Assembly (NCBI RefSeq): GCF_916619195.1
Contig: NZ_CAKAKL010000002.1
Location: 1,118,001 to 1,182,000, forward strand
Source: Inquilinus sp. Marseille-Q2685
Lineage (GTDB): Bacteria > Pseudomonadota > Alphaproteobacteria > DSM-16000 > Inquilinaceae
DNA: 64,000 nt
Direction: 5' to 3'
The position numbers and the translations under genes were made by a program. The notes under the pieces are model-generated. The model did not search any database. It had not been told where the DNA came from and saw nothing but the letters and a program-made list of their open reading frames with translations. This document shows, in pieces, positions 25,193 through 33,861 of this stretch; position 1 is the first letter of the stretch, and the number at the start of each line of letters is the position of its first letter.

Positions 25193-26383
25193 ATGGCCAG
25201 CGCGCTGATCACAGCCATCGACACCCGCGAGGAACGCGACGTGATCGCGGCCCGGCAGCGTGTCCGGCTGGTGGCGACCGAGCTGGGCTTCGACGGCCGC
25301 GACCGGGTGCGGATCGTCGCCGCCGCATCGGCGATGACGCGCAGCTTCCTGGCCCGGTTCGAGCAGGCCAACCTGTCGCTTCTGGTCACCGACGGGCCGC
25401 CGATGGCGCTGGAGATCGTGCTGGCCGCACCGCGCCGGCCGCTGGGCCAGGGCACGGCACCGCAGCGTTCGCGCCTGGACACCGCGGCGATCCGTACCCT
25501 GATGGACTGGGTCGAGCTGCGCCACGCCCGCGGCGTGGTCCGGCTGGTGATGCGCAAGGAGCTGTCGGCGACCGCCCCGGGCGGCGAACCGACGGCGCTG
25601 GCGCATCGGACCATGGCGGCGCTGGCGGACGAGACCGGCGTCGACCCGTTCGAGGAGGTGCACCGGCAGACCGTGGAGCAGATCGCCAGCCTGACCGAAC
25701 TGCGCCAGCGCGAGGAACAGCTGATCGCCGCCAACGCCCAGCTGCGCGAGGTGGAGCGGGCGCTGCGCGCCAGCCTGGAGGAGAAGGACGTGCTGATGCG
25801 GGAGGTGCATCACCGCGTCAACAACAACCTGCAGATCATCTCCAGCCTGCTCAACCTGCAGGCCTCGCGCGCCACCGACGCGGCGGTGCGGGAGGAGCTG
25901 GCGGTGGTCGGCCACCGCATCCAGTCGCTGAGCCTGGTGCATCAGAAGCTGTACCGGTCGGACGACCTGTCCCACATCGACGCCGGCGACTATGTCCAGG
26001 AGCTGTGCGCCCATCTGCAATCCGCCTTCGCCGCCAGCACCGGCCCGGTGGCGCTGACGGTCGAGGCGCCGCGGCAGCAGATCCCGCTGGACAGCGCCAT
26101 CCATCTCGGCCTGATCGTGAACGAGCTGATCACCAACAGCCTGAAGCACGGCTTCCGGGACGGCCGCGGCGGCAGCATCGCCGTGTCGCTGCACCGCACC
26201 GACGCGGACGGCCTGACCCTGGTGATCGTCGACGACGGCCGGCCGGACGACGGCAACCGGCGGGGCTTCGGCATGACCCTGGTCGACGCCATGGTCCGCC
26301 GCCTGGACGGCACCCTGACCATCGCCCGGAACGGCGGCACCCGGACCACCCTGACCGTACCGCTGCCGAAGGCCGTCGCCTAA
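25193..26383 (+). CDS. HisKA_2-family sensor histidine kinase with RsbT-like N-terminus
   Basis: The 396-residue cytoplasmic kinase probably phosphorylates PhyR. Residues about 1-80 resemble RsbT-like switch kinases ([37 protein letters not shown]) but lack the rest of that ATP-binding fold. After a linker and coiled coil (about 160-195) comes the HisKA_2 box [17 protein letters not shown] (His206/207) and a HATPase domain with [16 protein letters not shown] and [13 protein letters not shown]. There are no membrane segments and no PAS domain. Its position after phyR supports a stress-response role. The signal it senses is unknown. Confidence 0.88.
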   Translation: MASALITAIDTREERDVIAARQRVRLVATELGFDGRDRVRIVAAASAMTRSFLARFEQANLSLLVTDGPPMALEIVLAAPRRPLGQGTAPQRSRLDTAAIRTLMDWVELRHARGVVRLVMRKELSATAPGGEPTALAHRTMAALADETGVDPFEEVHRQTVEQIASLTELRQREEQLIAANAQLREVERALRASLEEKDVLMREVHHRVNNNLQIISSLLNLQASRATDAAVREELAVVGHRIQSLSLVHQKLYRSDDLSHIDAGDYVQELCAHLQSAFAASTGPVALTVEAPRQQIPLDSAIHLGLIVNELITNSLKHGFRDGRGGSIAVSLHRTDADGLTLVIVDDGRPDDGNRRGFGMTLVDAMVRRLDGTLTIARNGGTRTTLTVPLPKAVA

Positions 26384-26462
26384 AATCGTTCCGAATCAGG
26401 AGCGTAGAGAGACACTTCGTATTTCGACATCAAGATCGCCGCATATAGTATTGATGAAGAAA

Positions 26463-26490
26463 TACAAGCCGAATTGTATGGCAATTTTTC
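26463..26490 (+). terminator. Weak hairpin plus T-tract after the histidine kinase gene
   Basis: ATACAA-gccgaa-TTGTAT (26463-26480) is followed by GGCAATTTTT. The six-pair AT-rich stem is weak, but it lies about 80 bases after the kinase stop in an AT-rich patch that contains no gene. Confidence 0.3.
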
Positions 26491-26552
26491 TTTGTCCGAT
26501 CAATGGCCTCGCGCCGATCCTTTAGAAAAACGCTCCACACTTGCTGAATTTA

Positions 26553-26561
26553 TGGTATAGT
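26553..26561 (+). promoter_or_regulatory. Extended -10 promoter for the candidate small RNA
   Basis: TGGTATAGT matches the extended -10 form TGnTATAAT. No clear -35 box is found 17 bases upstream, as is usual for this class. The predicted start, 6-8 bases downstream, falls on the first base of the hairpin at 26567. Confidence 0.5.
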
Positions 26562-26566
26562 TCGCC

Positions 26567-26640
26567 GTGCAGTACCTTCTGCACCCTTCCGCTTCCTAAC
26601 GACCTCAACCAAGCCGCGGTCCCCCGCGGCTTGTTTTTGT
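26567..26640 (+). ncRNA. Candidate small RNA of about 73 nucleotides
   Basis: Four elements line up in order: an extended -10 promoter (26553-26561), a perfect hairpin GTGCAG-TACCTT-CTGCAC (26567-26584) at the predicted 5' end, a pyrimidine-rich single-stranded stretch (CCTTCCGCTTCCTAACGACC) that could pair with ribosome-binding sites, and a strong intrinsic terminator (26611-26638). No reading frame fits. It lies right after the general-stress kinase gene and is convergent with the Lrp gene. No known RNA family was recognised; a stress-linked regulator is a guess from location. Confidence 0.55.
26611..26638 (+). terminator. Rho-independent terminator of the candidate small RNA
   Basis: AAGCCGCGG, loop TCCC, CCGCGGCTT, then GTTTTT: a nine-pair stem with a U-tract on the plus strand only, so it serves transcription coming from the left and not the lrp gene. 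Confidence 0.85.
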
Positions 26641-26654
26641 GCGCATGTCGGGCC

Positions 26655-27140
26655 TCAGGCAGCAACGAAGGTCAGCGGGATCTCGGTCGTCGACTTGATC
26701 TCCTCCATGGCGAACATGGAGGTGACGTCCGCGAGCTCGATGCGCGCGATGATCTTCCTGTAGAGCGCGTCGTAGCTGCCGATGTCGGCGACATGGGCCT
26801 TGAGCAGATAGTCGATCTCGCCGCTCATGCGATAGACGTCGACGATCTCCGGCAGATCGCGGACGGCACGGCTGAAGCGCTCCAGCCATTCGACCGTGTG
26901 CTGGTTCGTCCGCACCGCGATGAACACCGTCACGCCGACATTGAGGGCCGCCCTGTCGAGCAGCGCCACGCGCTTGCGGATGATGCCGGCTTGTTCGAGC
27001 TTCTGCACCCGGCGCCAGCACGGCGTCGCGGAGATGCCGGCCTGCGCCGCGAGATCGGCCAGCGCGATCGTCGCATCGGCTTGCAGGGCCTTCAGGATCC
27101 TGAGGTCGATCTCGTCGAGCTTGGGCGGCGGCGAAGCCAT
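26655..27140 (-). CDS. Lrp/AsnC-family transcriptional regulator
   Basis: The 161-residue protein has the AsnC-type helix-turn-helix (KLDEIDLRILKALQADATIA to GISATPCWRRVQKLEQAGII, about residues 7-55) and a C-terminal RAM ligand-binding domain (VTVFIAVRTNQHTVEWLERF to TSMFAMEEIKSTTEIPL). ATG at 27140 is chosen with GAAGGGAC upstream. It is divergent from a cysteine dioxygenase gene, and the shared gap has two matching dyads, so it probably controls that gene in response to cysteine or another amino acid. Confidence 0.9.
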   Translation of the reverse strand: MASPPPKLDEIDLRILKALQADATIALADLAAQAGISATPCWRRVQKLEQAGIIRKRVALLDRAALNVGVTVFIAVRTNQHTVEWLERFSRAVRDLPEIVDVYRMSGEIDYLLKAHVADIGSYDALYRKIIARIELADVTSMFAMEEIKSTTEIPLTFVAA

Positions 27141-27210
27141 GGCCCGGGTCCCTTCTGTGGCGGCGGCGCGCCTCCTCCAGGTAAACGAAACTGATCTAAA
27201 AGCCAACAAT

Positions 27211-27256
27211 AGAAGCAAATTCTTCTGAAACGGCCATATGAGGAAAGCAATTCCTC
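27211..27256. promoter_or_regulatory. Two related dyads in the lrp-like / cysteine dioxygenase gap
   Basis: AGAAGCAAATTCTTCT (27211-27226) is an inverted repeat with five-base arms, and GAGGAAAGCAATTCCTC (27240-27256) one with six-base arms. Both contain a GAA-GCAA-TTC core, and their centres are about 30 bases apart, close to three helical turns, as expected for an Lrp-type oligomer. Confidence 0.55.
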
Positions 27257-27345
27257 ATGCCCGTCGTATTTCCGGCAACAACGCAAACCGGTTCCGGCCG
27301 ATCGGCCATACCCTGTCTCCGACGGGTCGAGAGGCAGGGTGAGCC

Positions 27346-27858
27346 ATGAATCACGCAGCGATGTCAGAGGCCTTCCCATCCACCACCCGGTGGCCGATGC
27401 TGAAGAGCCTGCCGGAGTTCGGCGGATCGCCGCAGGCGATGCTGGAGCACCTCACGGCCCATCCCGAGCTCGTCTGCGATCTCGACCTGGAGCGCAGGCC
27501 CGGCAGCTACGCCCGCACCCTGCTGTGGAGCGATGCCGAGACCAGCATCTGGGCCATGGTGTGGGACGGCGGCGCCCGGACGGCGATCCACGACCACCAC
27601 TGCTCCTGCGCCTTCGGCATCGTCAGAGGCCGCCTGACCGAGCTCCGCTTCCGGGCCCTGGACGAGGTGCGGGTGGCGAAGACCTGGGAAGCCGTGCACC
27701 AACCGGGCGACATTGCGTGCCTGGCGACGACCCGGCCCAACATCCACCAGATGGTCAATGACAGCGGCGCGATCGCGATCTCGCTGCACATCTACGGCTT
27801 CGACCCCCGCGTGCACGCATCCTCGGTTCACCGCGAATACGTGGCCGCCCGGGTTTGA
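27346..27858 (+). CDS. Cysteine dioxygenase family protein
   Basis: The 170-residue cupin probably oxidises cysteine (or a related thiol) to the sulfinic acid using iron and oxygen. IHDHHCSCAFGIVRG holds the His82/His84 iron ligands, and NIHQM near residue 134 the third His. The length is slightly below that of mammalian enzymes and normal for bacterial ones. It starts with ATG after GGGTGAGCC. It is divergent from an Lrp-type regulator that probably controls it. Other thiol dioxygenases of the same fold cannot be excluded. Confidence 0.82.
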   Translation: MNHAAMSEAFPSTTRWPMLKSLPEFGGSPQAMLEHLTAHPELVCDLDLERRPGSYARTLLWSDAETSIWAMVWDGGARTAIHDHHCSCAFGIVRGRLTELRFRALDEVRVAKTWEAVHQPGDIACLATTRPNIHQMVNDSGAIAISLHIYGFDPRVHASSVHREYVAARV

Positions 27859-27885
27859 CGATCCCGAGAGCGGAGGCGATGGGCG

Positions 27886-28842
27886 TCACGCCTTCTGGCG
27901 GTATTTGAAGGAATCGTTGATCCGGCCGACGATGTAGTCGCCGGCGGCGACCGGCGGATAATGCGGCTCCTCCCCCGGCCCCAGGTTCAGGTCGCGCGGA
28001 TCGACCGAAGCGGTATAGGTCGGGTCGTAGAAGGTGGCGATCGACAGGCGCTTGCGGCCGCTGCGGTTCACCACCCGGTGCGGGGTCGAGGCGAAGCGGT
28101 CGTTCGACCAGCGGGCCAAGAGGTCGCCGACATTGATCACGAAGGTGCCGTCGACCGGCACCGCGTCGATCCACCGCCCGTCCTTGCGCTGGACCTCGAG
28201 CCCGCCGGTCTGGTCCTGCCACAGAAGCGTGATGCAGCCGTAATCGGTGTGCGGCGCCACGCCGAACTGCTCGGCGCCGAGATCGGCCGGCTGCGGCGGG
28301 TAGAACACGGCCTGGGTGCGCTGCATGCGCTTGGCGTAGCGCTGGGCGAAGAAGTCCGGCGCGATGCCGAGGCTCAGCGCCACGGCCCGCAGCAGATGGG
28401 CGCCGCACATCCCGATCGCCTCGTAGTAGCGATAGAAGTCGCGCTGCACCTCGGGCATGAAGGACGGCCAGTTGTTCGGGCCGCGCAGCGGCTGGCCGGC
28501 CAACACGTCGGGATCGTCCTCCGGCAGCTCCAGCCCGGTCGAGAAGAACTCCTTGTAGTCGGGCTTCTTGGCCCCGTACATCAGCGCCCCGCCGATCTCG
28601 TGGAAACCGCGATGGCGCTGGTTCACCTTGACCTGGCGCTTGGTCTCGACCGGCAGGTCGAAGAAGCGCCGCATGGTGGCGACCGCCGCCTCGATCACAT
28701 CCTGCGGCACACCGTGGTTGCGGATGTAGAAGAAGCCGACCTGCGTGCAGGCGTCATGGATCTGCTGCGCCGCTTCGGCCGTGCCCGCCGCGTCGCCGGC
28801 GACCACCGGCGCGAAGTCGATGATCGGCAGGGTCTCGCTCAT
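27886..28842 (-). CDS. 2-oxoglutarate/Fe(II) oxygenase, isopenicillin-N-synthase-like
   Basis: The 318-residue enzyme has the N-terminal DIOX_N region (MSETLPIIDFAPVVAG, GFFYIRNHGVP) and the 2OG-Fe(II) core with HTDYGCITLLWQD (first iron ligands) and STPHRVVNRSGRKRLSIATF (distal His and the Arg that binds 2-oxoglutarate). ATG at 28842 follows GGGAGG. It starts 1 base after the stop of the amino-acid ABC ATPase gene and ends the five-gene operon, so it probably hydroxylates or oxidises the imported compound. The substrate is unknown. Confidence 0.85.
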   Translation of the reverse strand: MSETLPIIDFAPVVAGDAAGTAEAAQQIHDACTQVGFFYIRNHGVPQDVIEAAVATMRRFFDLPVETKRQVKVNQRHRGFHEIGGALMYGAKKPDYKEFFSTGLELPEDDPDVLAGQPLRGPNNWPSFMPEVQRDFYRYYEAIGMCGAHLLRAVALSLGIAPDFFAQRYAKRMQRTQAVFYPPQPADLGAEQFGVAPHTDYGCITLLWQDQTGGLEVQRKDGRWIDAVPVDGTFVINVGDLLARWSNDRFASTPHRVVNRSGRKRLSIATFYDPTYTASVDPRDLNLGPGEEPHYPPVAAGDYIVGRINDSFKYRQKA

Positions 28843-28843
28843 C

Positions 28844-29665
28844 TCATCCTCCCACTGCTTCGGCCGGCGCGTCCTGCCAGAAGGCGTTGCGCCGTCGGTA
28901 ATTGTCCAGGAACTGGCGGATCCGGGGATGGCCATCCTCGAGGAAGATCTGCCGCGGCGGCCCCTTGGCCAGGATCCGGCCTTCGTCGACGAAGACGACG
29001 GAGGTCGCGACCTGGGCGGCGAAGCCCATCTCATGGGTGACCACGACCATGGTCATGCCGTCGCGCGCCAGGGCGCGCATCACCTCCAGCACCTCGCCGA
29101 CCAGCTCGGGGTCGAGCGAGGAGGTCGGCTCGTCGAACAGCATGATCTCGGGCTCCATCGCCAGCGCCCGGGCGATCGCCACGCGCTGCTGCTGGCCGCC
29201 AGAGAGCTGCGAGGGGTAGGCGCCGCCCTTCCCCGCCAGCCCGACCCGGTCGAGCGCGGCCTGGGCCTTCCGCTCCGCCTCCGCCCGCGGCAGCCGGCGG
29301 ACGCGGATCAGCGCCTCGGCGACATTGCCGAGCGCGGTCATGTGCGGCCACAGGTTGAACTGCTGGAACACCATGCCGACATTGCGCCGCGCCTTGCGGA
29401 TCCCGGCCTCGCCCATGCGCCGGCGCCGGCCGTTCCTGTCCGTGACCCAGCCGATCGGCTCGCCGTCGATGCGGATCTCGCCGGCATCGTGCTCCTCGAG
29501 GAAGACCATGCAGCGCAGCAGCGTGCTCTTGCCCGAGCCGGAGGGGCCGACGATGCAGACAACCTCGGACTGGTCGATCTCGAGATCGACGCCCTTGAGC
29601 ACCCGGGTCGCCCCGAACTGCTTGGTGACGCCGGTGAGCTGGATCAGGGCCCGCCGGGTCATCAT
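28844..29665 (-). CDS. Polar amino acid ABC transporter ATP-binding protein
   Basis: The 273-residue ATPase drives the importer. Walker A is GPSGSGKST (near residue 40), the Q-loop is VFQQFNLWPHM, the signature LSGGQQQRVAIARAL, Walker B IMLFDEPTSSLDPE, and the switch His is in VVTHEMGFA. It is in the GlnQ/HisP class. Start and stop are tightly packed: ATG at 29665 overlaps the stop of the permease gene (ATGA), and the oxygenase gene starts 1 base after its own stop. Confidence 0.93.
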   Translation of the reverse strand: MMTRRALIQLTGVTKQFGATRVLKGVDLEIDQSEVVCIVGPSGSGKSTLLRCMVFLEEHDAGEIRIDGEPIGWVTDRNGRRRRMGEAGIRKARRNVGMVFQQFNLWPHMTALGNVAEALIRVRRLPRAEAERKAQAALDRVGLAGKGGAYPSQLSGGQQQRVAIARALAMEPEIMLFDEPTSSLDPELVGEVLEVMRALARDGMTMVVVTHEMGFAAQVATSVVFVDEGRILAKGPPRQIFLEDGHPRIRQFLDNYRRRNAFWQDAPAEAVGG

Positions 29666-30327
29666 GCCGGCACCAGGAAGCGGCCGACCCGGCGTTCGGC
29701 CCAGCGGCCGAAGGCGGCGGTGACCTCGACCAGCCCCCAATAGATCAGCGCCAGGGCCAGCGTCGTCTCGACGAAGGCGAAGGTCTCGGCGCCGATGCCG
29801 CGGATGACGAAGGTCAGCTCGGGAATGGTGACGATCGACAGGATCGCAGTCTCCTTGCTGAGGAGGATGACCATGTTGATCAGGGCCGGCAGGATCACCA
29901 CCAGCATCTGCGGCAGCACGATCCGCGCCAGAATGGTGGGACGGCCCATGCCGAGGCAGGCGGCGGCCTCGACCTGGCCCTTGGGCACGGACTCGAAGCC
30001 GGCGCGGAAGATCTCGGCGAAATAGGCGCCGGCATAGAGGCCGAGGCCCAGAAGGCCGGCCTCGCTCGGGTCGAGCACCAGACCGAAGCCGGGGCCGCCG
30101 TAGTAGAGGATGAAGAGCTGCACCAGGAAGGGCGTGCCGCGCACGACCTCGATCACCATCCGCACCGCGGCGCGGACCACCCGGCCGAGGCCGCGCTGCA
30201 TCAGCGCCAGGACGAAGCCGAGCACGAGGCCCATGGCGACGCCCACGATCCAGGTGCCGAGGGTGACGCCGAGGCCGGACAGCACCTCGTCCCAACGGTC
30301 GAGGATGACGGCGGGATCGAAGCTCAT
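29662..30327 (-). CDS. Amino acid ABC transporter permease
   Basis: The 221-residue membrane protein is of the HisM/GlnP type, with MVIEVVRGTPFLVQLFILYY near residue 60 and the ATPase-contact loop VEAAACLGMGRPTILARIVL near residue 125. About five membrane segments are seen. ATG at 30327 overlaps the end of the other permease gene (stop at 30324). It forms the channel with that partner. Confidence 0.9.
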   Translation of the reverse strand: MSFDPAVILDRWDEVLSGLGVTLGTWIVGVAMGLVLGFVLALMQRGLGRVVRAAVRMVIEVVRGTPFLVQLFILYYGGPGFGLVLDPSEAGLLGLGLYAGAYFAEIFRAGFESVPKGQVEAAACLGMGRPTILARIVLPQMLVVILPALINMVILLSKETAILSIVTIPELTFVIRGIGAETFAFVETTLALALIYWGLVEVTAAFGRWAERRVGRFLVPA

Positions 30328-30977
30328 CGCCCGGCCCCCAGCCGCCGCTGCAGCCACAGGCCGAGGCCGGACAAAGCGAGGTTCAGGACGAGGTAGAGCA
30401 CGCCGCCGGCGAGGTAGATCTCGAGCGGCCGGTAGCTGGTGGCGACGATGTTCTGGCTGACCCGGGTCAGCTCCGCCACCCCGACCACGGAGATCAGCGA
30501 GGACGCCTTCAGGATCATGGTGCACTCGTTGACCAGCGCCGGCATGGTCAGGCGCAGCGCCAGCGGCACCCGGATGCGCCACAGCACCTGGGACGGCCGG
30601 AAGCCGAGCAGCCGCGCCGCCTCCAACTGCCCCTTGGCGACGCCGAGGAAGCCGCCGCGCAGGATCTCCGCCATATAGGCGGCGGTGCAGAGGGCCAGCG
30701 ACGCGATCGCCGCGACCAGCGGCGGCACGTCGATGCCGATGAAGGGCAGCAGGTAGAAGACCAGCAGCAGTTGCACCAGCAGCGGCACGCCGCGGAAGAA
30801 GCTGACATAGAGCGTGCCGGCCCGGCGCGGCCCGGGCCGGTGCGACAGCCGCAGCAGGCAGATGCCGACCGCGAGCAGGAAGCCGAGCCCGAGCGACGCG
30901 GCCGAGACCCAGAGGGTCGTGACCGCGCCCTTCAGGAGCAGCGGCAGGCTCTTCAGGATGACGGCCGTGCTGAACAG
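30324..30977 (-). CDS. Amino acid ABC transporter permease, apparent CTG start
   Basis: A HisQ/GlnP-type permease whose conserved parts are FFRGVPLLVQLLLVFYLLPF and the contact loop LEAARLLGFRPSQVLWRIRV. The frame is open from 31016, and the usual N-terminal membrane helix (STAVILKSLPLLLKGAVTT, LWVSAASLGLGFLLAVGIC) is present, but there is no ATG, GTG or TTG before it; the first such codon is GTG at 30788, in the middle of the conserved domain. A CTG at 30977 with GAGAGG 5 bases upstream gives a 217-residue protein of normal size. It follows the binding-protein gene by 22 bases. Confidence 0.8.
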   Translation of the reverse strand: MFSTAVILKSLPLLLKGAVTTLWVSAASLGLGFLLAVGICLLRLSHRPGPRRAGTLYVSFFRGVPLLVQLLLVFYLLPFIGIDVPPLVAAIASLALCTAAYMAEILRGGFLGVAKGQLEAARLLGFRPSQVLWRIRVPLALRLTMPALVNECTMILKASSLISVVGVAELTRVSQNIVATSYRPLEIYLAGGVLYLVLNLALSGLGLWLQRRLGAGR

Positions 30978-30999
30978 GGCAACCTCTCGGGCGAACCGG

Positions 31000-31827
31000 T
31001 CAGACGTTCGGGTCGGTCACCGTGGCGGGCACGTCCATCTCGACGCCGAACCACTTCTTCTGGATCGCGGCGAGGCGGCCGTCGGCCTTCATCTTGGCGA
31101 GGGCGGCGTCGATCGCGTCGAGCAGCGGCGCACTGTCGGCGTCCTTGCGGCCGAGATAGCCGAAATAGACCTTCTTGCCGAAGGGCGGCAGCACCACCTC
31201 GAAGGTCTCCGACCGCTGCTGCGCGACATAGGCGATGTTCGGCAGCGAGTTGCCGACAGCGACGATCCGGCCGGCGGCGAGATCGGCATAGGCCTGGTTG
31301 TTGTCGACATATTCGCGGATCTCGGCGCCGCCCGGCAGGGTCGCGGCATAGGCCTTGAGCTGCTCGAGCTGCGAGGAGGCCTTGCCGGCGCCGACCACCT
31401 TTCCGGCGATGTCCTCGGGCTTCGCCACCGAGCTGTCGCCGGCGCGCTTGAGCAGGGCGACCGAGGCGTCGGCGATCGGCGCGGTGAAGCGATAGCGCTC
31501 CATCCGCGCCTTGGTGATCGTCACCGGCCCGGCGACGACCTGGAACTTGCCGGCTTCGAGGCCCGGCAGGACGCTGTCCCAGGGCAGGTCGACGAAGGTG
31601 ATCTTGACCCCGAGCTCCTTGCCGATCTCGGCGAAGAGCTCGACATTCAGCCCCTTGTGCTCGCCGTCCTCGGAGAAATCGAACGGCGCGAACTGCATCT
31701 CGGTGCCGACGACCAGCTCGCCGGACGACTTCACCTGGCTCAGAAGATCGGCCGCGTGCCCCTGCGGCGCGGCAGCCAGGCTTCCCACGGCCATCAGGCC
31801 GGCAACGAACGCTCCCAGAACCCGCAT
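31000..31827 (-). CDS. Amino acid ABC transporter substrate-binding protein
   Basis: The 275-residue periplasmic protein has a signal peptide (MRVLGAFVAGLMAVGSLAAA) and the type II binding fold of family 3: GELVVGTEMQFAPFDFSEDG, WDSVLPGLEAGKFQVVAGPV and TKARMERYRFTAPI. ATG at 31827 follows GGAGGCGAG. It opens the operon with two permeases, an ATPase and a 2-oxoglutarate oxygenase. The ligand is probably a polar amino acid or opine; no closer call is possible. Confidence 0.9.
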   Translation of the reverse strand: MRVLGAFVAGLMAVGSLAAAPQGHAADLLSQVKSSGELVVGTEMQFAPFDFSEDGEHKGLNVELFAEIGKELGVKITFVDLPWDSVLPGLEAGKFQVVAGPVTITKARMERYRFTAPIADASVALLKRAGDSSVAKPEDIAGKVVGAGKASSQLEQLKAYAATLPGGAEIREYVDNNQAYADLAAGRIVAVGNSLPNIAYVAQQRSETFEVVLPPFGKKVYFGYLGRKDADSAPLLDAIDAALAKMKADGRLAAIQKKWFGVEMDVPATVTDPNV

Positions 31828-32084
31828 CACTCGCCTCCACATCCCTGTCAGCATCTTTGTCGACCGCGCAGCGTCGGGCGCCGCACGGCTGTCGCGGTTC
31901 TTAGACTCTGCCCTCCCCGGAGACAACCGCCCGGTCCGTGCCGCCGCGGTTTCGGCAACGGTGTCCGGACCGGTCCATGCCTGTCAAGCGGCGGCTTTCC
32001 CCCCGTTTTCCCTGTAGCTGCCGACAGCTTTCCCCTTATCCTCTGTGAAAGGCAGCTGAGCTGCCGCGACGAGGGGAGGACGCG

Positions 32085-33719
32085 ATGCTCGGGCTGATGC
32101 AGCACGAACCCTTGCAGATCGGATCGCTGCTCGACCATGCGGCCCGGCTGCACCAGGAAGCGCGGATCGTCACCCAGCGCCGCGACGGCAGCACCGTCAC
32201 CCATTCCTATCCCGAGATCGCCGCCCGCACCGCCCGGCTGGCCCACGCCCTGACGGCTCGCGGCGTGGCCCCGGGAGAACGGCTGGCGACGCTGGCCTGG
32301 AACGACCATCGGCATCTCGAGCTCTATTACGGCGTCAGCGGCATCGGCGCGGTGTGCCACACGGTCAATCCGCGTCTGTTCCCGGACCAGATCGCCTATA
32401 TCCTGGCCGATGCCGGCGACACCCATCTGTTCCTCGACCCGATGTTCCTGCCGATCCTGGCCGGGATCGGGGACCGGCTGCCGGCGGATCTCAAGACGCT
32501 GGTGCTGCTGGAGCCGCCGGCGGATCCGGTAGCGCCCGCCCTCGCCGCCCGCTTCGAGATCCTGGACTACGAGGATCTCATCGCCGGCCATCCCGACGCC
32601 TTCGACTGGCCGGTGCTGGACGAGAACACGGCCGCCTTCCTCTGCTATTCCTCCGGCACCACCGGCGAGCCGAAGGGCGTGCTGTCCTCGCACCGCTCGA
32701 CCCTGCTGCACGCCTATGCGGCGAACCAGCCGGATGCCTTCGGCCTGCGCGCCACCGACACCGCCATGCCGGTGGTACCGATGTTCCACGTCAACGCCTG
32801 GGGCATCCCCTTCGTCGCGCCGCTGGCCGGGGCGTCGCTGGTGCTGCCCGGGCCACGGCTGGACGGCGCCTCGCTGTTCCGGCTGATCGAGGCGACCGGC
32901 GTGACCTTCTCGGCCGGCGTGCCGACGATCTGGCTCGGCCTCCTGGCCCATCTGCGCGAGAGCGGCCAACGCTTCAGCCGCCCGCCGCGGCTGGTGATCG
33001 GCGGCTCGGCCTGCCCGCTGCCGCTGATCGAGGCGTTCGAGCAGGAATACGGCGTCGAGATCGGCCACGCCTGGGGCATGACCGAGACCAGCCCGATCGG
33101 CCTGTTCAACGCGCCGAAGCCGGAGACGCTGGTGCGGAACGAGGCGGAACAGCGCGCGCTGAAGCGCAAGCAGGGCCGGCCGATCCCCGGCATCCGGCTG
33201 CGCATCGCCGACGCCGAGGGCCGCGACGTGCCGGCGGACGGCGTCGCCTTCGGCGAGATCCTGGTGCGCGGCCCCTGGGTCGCCGCCGCCTATTTCGGCC
33301 GCGACGGCGACCCCGCCTTCACGCCGGACGGCTGGTTCCGCACCGGCGACGTCGCCACCATCGACGGCAGCGGCTATGTCGAGATCGTCGACCGGGCCAA
33401 GGACGTGATCAAGTCCGGCGGCGAGTGGATCAGCTCGATCGCGCTGGAGAACATTGCCGTCGGCCACCCGAAGCTGCGCGAGGCGGCGGTGGTCGGCGCC
33501 CGTCATCCGAAATGGGACGAGCGGCCGGTGCTGATCGCCGTGCCGGCCGAAGGCGCGGCCCCGACCAAGGAAGAGATCCTGGCCTGGTTCGACGGCAAGG
33601 TCGCGAAATGGTGGCGGCCGGACGACGTGGTGTTCGTCGAGGAGCTGCCGCACACCGCCACCGGCAAGCTGCAGAAGACCGAGCTGCGGAAACGGTATCG
33701 GGATCATCTGGTGAAGTAG
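32085..33719 (+). CDS. Acyl-CoA ligase (AMP-binding, medium/long-chain fatty acid type)
   Basis: The 544-residue enzyme activates a carboxylic acid with ATP and CoA. The P-loop-like motif is [16 protein letters not shown] (about residue 190), followed by [44 protein letters not shown] and the C-terminal lysine in [13 protein letters not shown]. The opening [20 protein letters not shown] resembles long-chain and methylthiopropionate CoA ligases (DmdB group). GAGGGGAGG precedes the ATG. It is divergent from the amino-acid ABC operon, with a 257-base gap that holds only a small palindrome (GGCAGCT-G-AGCTGCC at 32051-32065). The exact acid is unknown. Confidence 0.87.
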   Translation: MLGLMQHEPLQIGSLLDHAARLHQEARIVTQRRDGSTVTHSYPEIAARTARLAHALTARGVAPGERLATLAWNDHRHLELYYGVSGIGAVCHTVNPRLFPDQIAYILADAGDTHLFLDPMFLPILAGIGDRLPADLKTLVLLEPPADPVAPALAARFEILDYEDLIAGHPDAFDWPVLDENTAAFLCYSSGTTGEPKGVLSSHRSTLLHAYAANQPDAFGLRATDTAMPVVPMFHVNAWGIPFVAPLAGASLVLPGPRLDGASLFRLIEATGVTFSAGVPTIWLGLLAHLRESGQRFSRPPRLVIGGSACPLPLIEAFEQEYGVEIGHAWGMTETSPIGLFNAPKPETLVRNEAEQRALKRKQGRPIPGIRLRIADAEGRDVPADGVAFGEILVRGPWVAAAYFGRDGDPAFTPDGWFRTGDVATIDGSGYVEIVDRAKDVIKSGGEWISSIALENIAVGHPKLREAAVVGARHPKWDERPVLIAVPAEGAAPTKEEILAWFDGKVAKWWRPDDVVFVEELPHTATGKLQKTELRKRYRDHLVK

Positions 33720-33757
33720 CGGACCCGTCGCCGCGACTCACTCCGCGAGCCTCTTTC

Positions 33758-33835
33758 TGTCATGCCCGGGCTCGACCCGGGCATCCAGAGACTATCGACA
33801 GCCACTGGATTGCCGGGTCAAGCCCGGCAATGACA
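33758..33835. repeat. Palindromic repeat pair without a gene between the units
   Basis: TGTCAT-GCCCGGGCTCGACCCGGGC-ATCCAG and, after a 17-base spacer, CTGGAT-TGCCGGGTCAAGCCCGGCA-ATGACA. Orientation and ends equal those of the pair around the GIY-YIG gene. It lies between two convergent genes, acyl-CoA ligase and proB. Confidence 0.85.
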
Positions 33836-33861
33836 AGAGGGGTAGGACCAGACTTGCCTTC

